Positions 1 to 5,778 of a DNA stretch of 7,015 bases are shown in pieces. Each line of letters begins with the position of its first letter. Positions within the stretch are counted from its first letter, which is position 1. A program made the translations under genes and the position numbers. The notes below the pieces were generated by a model that was not told the origin of the DNA, did not search any database, and was given only the letters and a program-made list of their open reading frames with translations. The stretch comes from JBDRMV01 sp043811795 (lineage in GTDB: Bacteria > CG03): contig JBDRMV010000160.1 of the NCBI GenBank assembly GCA_043811795.1, positions 1-7,015 of the forward strand, given 5' to 3'.

Positions 1-435
1 GAAAAAAACGACAGAGCCGCTCTCTGCGGATTTCTGAAAACACTGCGCCCGGGCGCCAACAGGATGAAGGAGATTGCGGAGAACCTTCTTGAAATCTCAA
101 AAAGGGACGGCATTCCGGTTAAATCCATCCTTGAGAAAAAGGAAATAAGGGAAATCATTCTGTCCAAAGCAGGTAGAAAACAAAAGACGGAGCAAGTCCG
201 GAAATTCATAAAACACCTTCGATATCCGCTGCTCACGAAAAAAGAACAGGAAATAAATTCGAAAATTTTCTCGCTGAAACTTCCGAAGAATGTAAAGTTG
301 AAATATCCCGAAAATTTTGAAGGAGAGCATCTCTGCCTTGAAATTAAATTCAGAAAATCAGCGGAACTGAAAACCCTGATAAACGAAATAGCCGGCAAGA
401 AAAAGACGCTCGATGAACTTCTCAAACTTCTCTAA
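1..435 (+). CDS. ParB/KorB-like DNA-binding protein, C-terminal part (5' end outside window)
   Basis: The frame is open from the first base, so the gene starts upstream; 144 residues are visible, ending at TAA 433-435. An ATG at 64 exists, but the 21 codons before it continue the same kind of sequence, so it is probably internal. The first ~45 residues (CGFLKTLRPGANR, then EIAENLLEISKRDGIPVKSIL) resemble the helical region of ParB/KorB-like proteins, where an LRLN/NR stretch is followed by a 'LeeIaxRxGisixeil' helix pair. The rest is a small C-terminal domain with the pattern RYPLLTKKEQ...LKLPKNVKLKYPENFEG...LEIKFRKSAEL, which I associate from memory with ParB-like proteins encoded beside SPL-family enzymes. 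The N-terminal ParB/sulfiredoxin-like domain, if present, is outside the window. The gene overlaps the next one by 23 bases. A DNA-binding or DNA-processing role is inferred. The family call is moderate; the coding call is firm. Confidence 0.6.
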   Translation, partial: EKNDRAALCGFLKTLRPGANRMKEIAENLLEISKRDGIPVKSILEKKEIREIILSKAGRKQKTEQVRKFIKHLRYPLLTKKEQEINSKIFSLKLPKNVKLKYPENFEGEHLCLEIKFRKSAELKTLINEIAGKKKTLDELLKLL

Positions 436-1486
436 AATCTACCTGACAGAAGATGCAATTTCCTATCCGCTCGCCGGAAAAATCATCGAAAAGTGTAAAA
501 ACGCTAAAATATCTTATGTCAAATCCCCGCGCGAACTCTATTTTAAACCGGCTCTGAACCCTGAATTTATAGACGAAAGCAAACATTCGCTGTTCCTGAC
601 GGCGCGGCATGAGAATTTCCTTGAAAAATGTCCGGGAACGAAAGAAAACCTATGCTGCAATTACTTCGTCACAAAAAATGTTCTCGGATGCCCCGCGGAC
701 TGCTCCTACTGCTATCTTCAGGCTTATCTCAACAAAAAAGCAATCACGATTTTCGTCAACACGCCGGACTTTTTTGCCGACTTTGAAGAAAAAGCGAACT
801 CCGGGCATTTCAGAATCGGGACGGGGGAATTTTCGGACAGTTTGTTTTTAGACGACCTCATCGACGTGAACAAAACACTGGTGGAAATCTGCTCAAAATC
901 AAAATCGCTTTTAGAACTCAAGACAAAATCAAACAGCGTCGAGAAACTTCTGGGCTTAAACCACCGCGGGAAAACCGTCATTGCCTGGTCGGTAAACCCG
1001 CAGAAAACAGCGGACTCCGAGGAAAAGGGCTCCTCAAGTTTAGATGAGAGAATCGCCGCCGCAAAAAAATGCGCCGGCGACGGATACCATATAGCCCTCC
1101 ATTTTGACCCGCTGATCTATTCGCCCGGCTGGGAAAAGGTCTATAAGGAAACGATCGAAAAAATCTTTGCGGTAATTCCCGCGCGCAAAATTATCTGGGT
1201 GAGTATCGGAGCGTTCAGGTTCTACCCGCAGATGAAACCCGTAATGCGGGCGAGGTTCCCCGCCTCAAAAATCTTGAGCGGGGAATTCACGGCATGCAGC
1301 GACGGAAAATTCCGCTATCTGAAGTTCATCCGTCTAAAAATGTTCGGGACGATAACCGCATTCCTGCAGAAATTCGATAAAACCATGCGGATTTATTTCT
1401 GCATGGAAAGCGGCGAAATCTGGAGAAGAAGTTTCTCGCGCCTGCCTTCCGAAATAAGGAACCTCGACCTGATTTTTAGGAGCTGA
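413..1486 (+). CDS. Spore photoproduct lyase-family radical SAM protein
   Basis: The product is 357 residues; Bacillus SplB is about 342. Classical SPL reverses the UV-induced thymine dimer 'spore photoproduct' in DNA, using a 4Fe-4S cluster and S-adenosylmethionine. The radical SAM motif CxxxCxxC is at C93, C97 and C100, in the context GCPADCSYCYLQ. Y99 and Y101 match the tyrosines implicated in SPL radical transfer. Other family marks follow in order: LELKTKS (~167-173), AWSVNP, HIALHFDPLIYSPGW, WVSIGAFRFYPQMKP, SKILSGEF, and a C-terminal FCMESGEIW. The notable difference is the segment GTGEFSDS (136-143). It aligns by eye with the ACTSD segment that holds the hydrogen-donor cysteine (C141 in B. 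subtilis), and here that position is E139. No cysteine occurs between C100 and C160. The ATG at 413 lies inside the upstream gene and has only a weak purine-rich ribosome site, which fits translational coupling. Family membership is firm; activity on spore photoproduct is uncertain, and nothing here suggests sporulation. Confidence 0.9.
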   Translation: MNFSNFSKIYLTEDAISYPLAGKIIEKCKNAKISYVKSPRELYFKPALNPEFIDESKHSLFLTARHENFLEKCPGTKENLCCNYFVTKNVLGCPADCSYCYLQAYLNKKAITIFVNTPDFFADFEEKANSGHFRIGTGEFSDSLFLDDLIDVNKTLVEICSKSKSLLELKTKSNSVEKLLGLNHRGKTVIAWSVNPQKTADSEEKGSSSLDERIAAAKKCAGDGYHIALHFDPLIYSPGWEKVYKETIEKIFAVIPARKIIWVSIGAFRFYPQMKPVMRARFPASKILSGEFTACSDGKFRYLKFIRLKMFGTITAFLQKFDKTMRIYFCMESGEIWRRSFSRLPSEIRNLDLIFRS

Positions 1487-1492
1487 CGCATT

Positions 1493-1605
1493 CAGCGAGC
1501 GGTTTTGGCAAGCGGGGCTGTGTGAGCGAGGAGTTTTACCCATACCCGGAGCGAACCCAGAGCGAGCCCTCTCACGAGAGCGTCCCCGCTGGCAAAGCCG
1601 TGAGC
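1493..1605. repeat. GC-rich GAGCG repeat element with long imperfect inverted repeat
   Basis: The gap between the convergent SPL-like and coiled-coil genes is filled by an unusual non-coding sequence. GAGCG occurs five times (1497, 1524, 1549, 1560 and 1578). The outer arms at about 1496-1517 and 1584-1605 can pair over some 20 positions with a few mismatches or bulges; the core is AGCGGGG against CCCCGCT, then GGTTTTGG against AAAGCC. Inside, TGTGAG (1521-1526) can pair with CTCACG (1571-1576), and CTCTCACGAGAG (1569-1580) is itself a small hairpin. The base composition and repetitiveness differ from both flanking genes. It has no T-run, so it is not a classical intrinsic terminator, but its position suggests it could stop or stabilise transcripts from both sides. 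It resembles dispersed intergenic repeats of the REP type; multi-copy status cannot be shown from one copy. Confidence 0.5.
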
Positions 1606-1617
1606 AATAAGAGAATG

Positions 1618-1632
1618 GTTCTTGAAGAGAAC
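1618..1632 (-). other. Small inverted repeat just downstream of the coiled-coil gene
   Basis: GTTCTTGAAGAGAAC has 5-base arms (GTTCT and AGAAC) around a 5-base loop and lies 9 bases past the minus-strand stop codon. It is a weak hairpin without a T-run. It may help end the minus-strand transcript, but the evidence is slight. Confidence 0.2.
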
Positions 1633-1641
1633 AGGGAACAA

Positions 1642-4600
1642 CTAACCGAAAATTTTCCTGTAAAAAGGTTTTTTAACTTCCTTCAACTGTTTTTCGAGAT
1701 TTTCAACTTCCTTCGTTAATTCCTTTCTCGTCGCATCCGTTATATAAAACTTGTCAAGAAGTTCGCGCCATTCATCGTCCCATTTGTCCTTCCTGCGGTC
1801 AAAGTCGTTCATTCTCCGTTCCAGTTCGGCTGCAGTTCTCAAACGTTCATCGTCCCACCTGTTTCTTTCTTTCTCAAAGATGACCCTTATATTCGCCAGT
1901 TCGTTCGCAAGCGCCTCTTTTTCGACGGAGGCGCGGGAGACCTTCAATCTGAAATCGTTGAGGCCCGATTCCTCTCTGGCGCGGGCCTCCGCCTCAACCG
2001 CTTTTTTCTCCTGTATGAAAAGAGTCTCTCTGTCTTTCAAAGCATTTTTCAAATTAAGGATTCCGTTATTGGAGTTCTTCACTTCCGCTTCCGCCTGCAG
2101 GACTCTTTCTCTCGATGCCGCCTGCGTCTCCTGCATATTCCTGATCTTATCCTCCACGGCAATCTTTTCATTGCGGAGGTTCCGAAGGTCATCATCTTTC
2201 TGCGCAGCTGCTTTTTTCAGGTCATCTATTGCGTTCTTCAGGTTTTCCTTTTCAATCAAATACGCATCTTTAATTCTGGAGAGCCCCTCCGTAAATTCCC
2301 GCTCCGTGACAAGCAGCCGCTTCTCGCGCGCGGAGAGTTCCGCTTCTTTTATTCCCAGTTTCTCTCCCCTGTTGGCTTCGGACAAAAGTTGTTTTTCAAG
2401 TGAAGTTATTTTTTCTTTGTCTCCTAAAATTTCCTTCTCCCTGTCCGCCAGGCGTTTCCTCCATTCAAGAACAATTTCTTCCTTTTCCCTCTTGAACTTT
2501 TCGCAGGCCGAACGGAGGTCATGCCCCTGCTGGCTCGCTTCCAGGAATTTGTTATAGTGCGTGCTTACTTCGTCCCGCAAGCGGTTCCTTTCTCTTATAA
2601 AATCAAGCGTTTTCGCTTCAATTTCATTTTTTCTGCGGCGGTCTATATCCTGTATCTGTGTTTTTAAATTCCTGACGTCCTCCTCCGCAGTTTCTTTCTT
2701 GCTCACAAGCGCAATTTTTTCCGTTTCAAAGAGTTCCCTGAGATGTTTCCCTTTCTCCGAGCCGACTTCCTTCAAATTCTTTATTAAGTCCTCTCGGTTC
2801 GAGACCTGCAGTTCGAGGGCTTTCTTTTCGTTTTCAAAAGAGAAAATCTTCTTTTTAAAACCCTCAATTTCATCGTTGCTCCTCTGCGTAATCAAGGCGA
2901 GTTCGTAATCCTTTGACTTTCTGATATCCGCTATATTTTTGTCTTTTAAATTTATTGTCTCCGCGAGTTCCTTGATTTTCGTTTCACTTTCCACCCTTAA
3001 ATTCTGCAGGGCCTTTTCCCTCTCTTCCATCTCCTGAAAAAGTTTCATTCTATCGCGGCTGTCGCCGAGGCCCTTCGCCCTCAACTGTTCAACGTACATC
3101 TGCGACTGTCTCTCGGTTTCCTTTGAAAAACTTTCCAATTGCAGGCGCAGTTTCTCCTGAAGTTTTGATATTTCAAGTTTCAAACCGGAAATCTCCGATT
3201 CCCTTACATTAATCCGGGCGGCGAGGTTTGCCTCCGTTTCTTTTAATCTGGAATCCGCAAAAGTAAGTTCCGTTTCTTTCGCCTTGAGAGAGGCGTCAAT
3301 CACGGCGACTTCCTTCTCTGTCCGGGCGACAATACGGTTTTTCTCCTCTTCCTTCCTGTTGAGTTCTTCCCTGAATCTCTGCCTTTCCGCCTCAAACTGG
3401 CGGGTGGCGCTGGAAATCTCGTCCTCAAACCTATGTCTGGCGGCGGCGATTTCCATTTCCTTTTCCTTGTAAGAGTTCTGGATAATCCCCTCTTTTTCAG
3501 CGAGGATATTTTTCAATTTTTCCGTCTCGTCAACCTTCTCTAAAATCGTTTTGTGGAGTTCCTGCGAACGCATTTCAAACGACGATTTAAGAGCGGTCAG
3601 CTCATTTATTTTTTCGTTAAACTGATTGACAAGTTCCGTCTCGTGCTGCTGATGCTGTGATTTCAGGTCCACAATCTTATCGAACTTGTCTCTCTGGTTT
3701 GCGAAAATTTCCTCTTCCGCAAACTTCAGCCGGCGGGTCCAGTCGGCGTTTACTTCATTGATTTTTGCGGACAGGTTTTTTATTTCATCTTCCTTCGATG
3801 CGATTCCCCTGACATATTCTTCTTCCCTTTTCGCAAGCAGAACCCTGCCGCGCTCGACCTGAACTCTCAGGTCTTCTATTCTGCCGTTAAAATTACTTTT
3901 GTTCGAGGCGCGCTCTCTCTTTAATTCCTCAATCTCCCTTTCCTTTATGAGGATCGTTTCCGACAGGCGCTCTTTTTCGTCCAGAACTCTCTTTAACCTG
4001 TGTTCTTCCTCCGCAAAACGCTTTTCAAACGCCTCTTTCTCTTCCTGGATGCGGCTCTTTAAAAATTTAATTTCCTCCGCATCCTGCGCCTGAACCGCGT
4101 CCAATTCTTTTTCTTTTGAGTTAATCGCAATGCGGAATTCGGAATTCTGCCGCTCAATCTGCTGCTGTAGCCCGAAAAGTTCGACGTCTTTCTTTTTGTT
4201 CTGCTCGGCGAAACCGCGCCTTTCCTCTTCCAGCGCCTCATTCATCCGGGCAATCTGCTGCTCAAGGTCTTTTTTGGCGTTTTCAACTTTCTCAAGCCGC
4301 TCGGACCAGCCCCGTCTGGTTGAGTCCTCCCTTAAAACCGACTCCGCCCGCACCACATTGCTTGACTCTTCAAGTTCCTGTATTCTTCTTAAACTTTCAG
4401 CGCGCTCCCTCTCAATCTGATTCCGGAGTTCGGAAAGAACCCTCTCCTTCTCCGAAACATCCTCAGCCAGTTTCTTTTCCGTTTCAAAGATTCTCGCCTT
4501 TGCTTCCTTTATATCCCTGTCCTTCAACTGCAGCTGAACGCCCGACTGGGAACGCTCCGACTCAACCGTTGTGTTTAACTTGACAATCTCCCCCTGCAAG

Positions 4601-5250
4601 TCGAGAATTTTCTGATTCAGTTCATTTTCCCTGAGAATGTTCTCGCCCCTGATGAGACCCGTGTCTTCCTGTGATTTGTCAATTTCCGCATTCATTGCCT
4701 TGAGTTCTTCCGATTTTGCCGAAAGTTCCTTACGGAGGTCTGAAATTTTCTCCTCGATTTTAGATGATATTTCTTCTTTCTCTTTTGCCGAGGATGTGAG
4801 TTTTTCTTCGTAACCCTTTTTCAGAAAAGAAATGTTCTTTTCAAGATTTTCTATCTGGTCCAAAAGATTTTTCTCTCTTTCAAAAAACCGGCGGCGTTCC
4901 TGTTCCTGCACCGAAACCGATTCGGATTCCTTTACGGCGATTTCCGCATACAGGGAATTTTTTTCTTCTTCCCGGCTTTTCAGAAGATGTTCCCATGTTC
5001 TTCTCTCGTCCCTGTATTCCTCGTCCGTTTTCTGCAGCCGGGTCTGCAGGTCCTTTAATCCGGAAAGAAGAGAACTTTCTCTCTCTTTGAATTCCGTCCT
5101 GAGAGCAATGTTTTCCGACTGGATTTTAAGAATTTTTTCGGAATACTCGCCCCTCTCTCTTTCAAGACGGGCTTTCAGGAACTCGATTTCCGAAAGCATG
5201 TCCTCTTTCAGTTTTGAAATGCCTTCGGTATCTAACTTACGTTTCTCCAT
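1642..5250 (-). CDS. Giant (1202-residue) coiled-coil protein of unknown function
   Basis: I do not recognise a family. The protein is one almost continuous charged coiled coil, very rich in E, K, R, L and I, with hydrophobic residues at heptad/hendecad spacing. By eye there is one proline (P1195, eight residues from the end) and one cysteine (C916), no transmembrane segment, no signal peptide and no Walker A or ABC signature. This argues against SMC, Rad50 or MukB. Possible breaks are near 726-730 (KGLGD) and 828-836. Motifs of the form I/L-xx-K/R-E/D-x-E/D-I/L recur (for example near 107, 243, 379, 436, 486, 658, 683, 937 and 968). W-xx-x-L motifs recur at W86, W315, W504 and W930. The last ten residues, KKPFYRKIFG, form an aromatic/basic tail that may bind a partner or membrane. 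The ATG at 5248-5250 is supported by GGAG five bases upstream (plus-strand 5256-5259). A cytoskeletal, scaffold or polarity role is only a guess. The coding call is firm. Confidence 0.9.
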   Translation of the reverse strand: MEKRKLDTEGISKLKEDMLSEIEFLKARLERERGEYSEKILKIQSENIALRTEFKERESSLLSGLKDLQTRLQKTDEEYRDERRTWEHLLKSREEEKNSLYAEIAVKESESVSVQEQERRRFFEREKNLLDQIENLEKNISFLKKGYEEKLTSSAKEKEEISSKIEEKISDLRKELSAKSEELKAMNAEIDKSQEDTGLIRGENILRENELNQKILDLQGEIVKLNTTVESERSQSGVQLQLKDRDIKEAKARIFETEKKLAEDVSEKERVLSELRNQIERERAESLRRIQELEESSNVVRAESVLREDSTRRGWSERLEKVENAKKDLEQQIARMNEALEEERRGFAEQNKKKDVELFGLQQQIERQNSEFRIAINSKEKELDAVQAQDAEEIKFLKSRIQEEKEAFEKRFAEEEHRLKRVLDEKERLSETILIKEREIEELKRERASNKSNFNGRIEDLRVQVERGRVLLAKREEEYVRGIASKEDEIKNLSAKINEVNADWTRRLKFAEEEIFANQRDKFDKIVDLKSQHQQHETELVNQFNEKINELTALKSSFEMRSQELHKTILEKVDETEKLKNILAEKEGIIQNSYKEKEMEIAAARHRFEDEISSATRQFEAERQRFREELNRKEEEKNRIVARTEKEVAVIDASLKAKETELTFADSRLKETEANLAARINVRESEISGLKLEISKLQEKLRLQLESFSKETERQSQMYVEQLRAKGLGDSRDRMKLFQEMEEREKALQNLRVESETKIKELAETINLKDKNIADIRKSKDYELALITQRSNDEIEGFKKKIFSFENEKKALELQVSNREDLIKNLKEVGSEKGKHLRELFETEKIALVSKKETAEEDVRNLKTQIQDIDRRRKNEIEAKTLDFIRERNRLRDEVSTHYNKFLEASQQGHDLRSACEKFKREKEEIVLEWRKRLADREKEILGDKEKITSLEKQLLSEANRGEKLGIKEAELSAREKRLLVTEREFTEGLSRIKDAYLIEKENLKNAIDDLKKAAAQKDDDLRNLRNEKIAVEDKIRNMQETQAASRERVLQAEAEVKNSNNGILNLKNALKDRETLFIQEKKAVEAEARAREESGLNDFRLKVSRASVEKEALANELANIRVIFEKERNRWDDERLRTAAELERRMNDFDRRKDKWDDEWRELLDKFYITDATRKELTKEVENLEKQLKEVKKPFYRKIFG

Positions 5251-5288
5251 TCTTTCTCCGATTGATTCTTTCTGCTCATTGTTCTGTT

Positions 5289-5317
5289 ATTTGACAAATT
5301 TTTGTTCAACTTGTAAA
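5289..5317 (-). promoter_or_regulatory. Candidate sigma-70 promoter for the coiled-coil gene
   Basis: On the minus strand TTTACA (plus 5312-5317; 5 of 6 to TTGACA) is followed after exactly 17 bases by TCAAAT (plus 5289-5294; 4 of 6 to TATAAT). The leader to the ATG at 5250 would be about 30 bases. The spacer and -10 overlap an imperfect inverted repeat, ttgacaaatttttgttcaa (5291-5309), that could be an operator. The call is from consensus only. Confidence 0.4.
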
Positions 5318-5489
5318 GAGGGGAATTTCAGAACCGCCGCCAGCTCGGCAGGCGCATCAACAATCTAACAGCAAAAATTAACCCGTTAACTCCAAAGGCG
5401 AAGTGACTTCCCAGGAGAAATTTCTTTAATTGCGGATTTTGACGGGTGAGAAAAAAAATAGAAGAAAAAGTAGGCGTACCCTTTTCCCC
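5318..5489. other. Intergenic stretch between the divergent promoters
   Basis: I see no supported gene here. It holds two short palindromic sites, TTAACCCGTTAA (5378-5389, arms TTAAC/GTTAA) and the perfect 10-base palindrome AGAAATTTCT (5416-5425). Near its right end are A-rich tracts (5451-5470), roughly 55-75 bases before the inferred start of rightward transcription, which may raise promoter strength or bend DNA. Whether the palindromes bind a regulator is unknown. Confidence 0.3.
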
Positions 5490-5518
5490 TTGACAGGTGG
5501 ACAATATGGTATTATAAT
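5490..5518 (+). promoter_or_regulatory. Perfect-consensus sigma-70 promoter of the HTH-TPR operon
   Basis: TTGACA (5490-5495) and TATAAT (5513-5518) are both exact consensus hexamers separated by the optimal 17 bases. Transcription should begin near 5525, leaving a leader of about 20 bases before the TTG start at 5547. So strong a promoter usually needs a repressor to restrain it, which fits the direct repeats laid over it. Confidence 0.85.
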
Positions 5519-5530
5519 GGACAATAATGG
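5498..5530 (+). promoter_or_regulatory. Putative operator: two direct repeats TGGACAATA(A)TGG
   Basis: TGGACAATATGG (5498-5509) lies in the promoter spacer and TGGACAATAATGG (5518-5530) covers the end of the -10 box and the likely start site. They differ by one inserted A, and their left ends are 20 bases apart, about two helical turns, so proteins on them would sit on the same face of the DNA. Binding there would block RNA polymerase. The obvious candidate ligand is the HTH protein encoded immediately downstream; that assignment is inference. Confidence 0.5.
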
Positions 5531-5536
5531 AAATTA

Positions 5537-5542
5537 GGGGAG
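5537..5542 (+). promoter_or_regulatory. Ribosome binding site that fixes the TTG start of the HTH gene
   Basis: GGGGAG sits four bases before TTG at 5547. No ATG lies in frame at a suitable distance, and the protein from this TTG begins just before the conserved HTH helices, so the non-ATG start is well supported. Confidence 0.7.
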
Positions 5543-5546
5543 TATT

Positions 5547-5777
5547 TTGACGCAGGATATATTGACAATCCGACAGGTAGCCGGTTACCTGCAGTTGAAC
5601 GAAAAGACAATTTACAGGATGATTAAGTCCGGAAAGATACCTTGCTTCAGAATCAACGGTTCATGGAGATTCAAAAAGTCAGCCGTGGAAACGTGGATCG
5701 ACTCTCTTAATACTTTTACCGAAACTCCGGGCGCAGCAAAAGCCGGGCGGCGGGCCGCAAAAATGAGGAAGAAGTAA
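5547..5777 (+). CDS. Excisionase-type (MerR-like) helix-turn-helix DNA-binding protein
   Basis: The product is 76 residues. Residues 6-52 match the excisionase-family (HTH_17) pattern closely: LTIRQVAGYLQLNEKTIYRM carries the helix-turn-helix, followed by IKSGKIPCFRINGSWRF, the wing strand ending in the typical 'RF' and a closing helix AVETWID. After that comes a short linker and a basic tail (KAGRRAAKMRKK). Proteins of this family bind DNA as excisionases in mobile elements or as small transcription regulators. No integrase, att-like repeat or phage gene is visible, and the gene heads a TPR-protein operon, so a chromosomal regulator is the better reading. The start is TTG, with a good ribosome site four bases before it. 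The next gene begins one base after the stop. Autoregulation through the direct repeats over its promoter is likely but inferred. Confidence 0.88.
   Translation: MTQDILTIRQVAGYLQLNEKTIYRMIKSGKIPCFRINGSWRFKKSAVETWIDSLNTFTETPGAAKAGRRAAKMRKK
5574..5591 (+). promoter_or_regulatory. Near-perfect 18-base palindrome inside the HTH coding start
   Basis: CAGGTAGCCGGTTACCTG is symmetric at 16 of 18 positions. The mismatched pair is G and T, so in RNA the arms form seven pairs including one wobble around a CCGG loop. It begins 28 bases into the coding sequence, over codons for RQVAGYLQ. It could be an mRNA hairpin affecting early translation, a protein binding site, or a chance result of codon choice. 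Confidence 0.35.
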
Positions 5778-5778
5778 A

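Noticed and set aside
64..435. A complete short gene starting at ATG 64
   Set aside because: The frame is open to the window edge and the preceding codons fit the ParB-like pattern, so it is treated as a 5'-truncated gene.
1497..1582. GAGCG copies as a CRISPR array
   Set aside because: The repeated unit is only 5-8 bases, the spacing is irregular (27, 25, 11, 18) and there are no cas genes.
1522..1719. Plus-strand open frame of 65 codons in the convergent gap
   Set aside because: It spans the GAGCG element and runs antisense into the coiled-coil gene; no good ribosome site and no protein-like pattern.
1751..2557. Long plus-strand open frame (268 codons) rich in Ser and Phe
   Set aside because: It lies wholly antisense to the coiled-coil gene; its S/F-rich composition is what the complement of E/K/R-rich codons gives. 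The same holds for the frames at 2561-2908, 3284-3472, 3899-4093, 4130-4420, 4320-4583 and 4832-5368.
1642..5250. SMC/Rad50-type ATPase or phage tape-measure protein
   Set aside because: No Walker A, Walker B or ABC signature at either end, no hinge domain, no transmembrane segments and no phage genes nearby.
5547..5777. Evidence of a prophage or integrative element from the excisionase-like gene
   Set aside because: No integrase, no attachment-site repeats or tRNA, and no other mobile-element genes in the window; the gene is coupled to a TPR protein.
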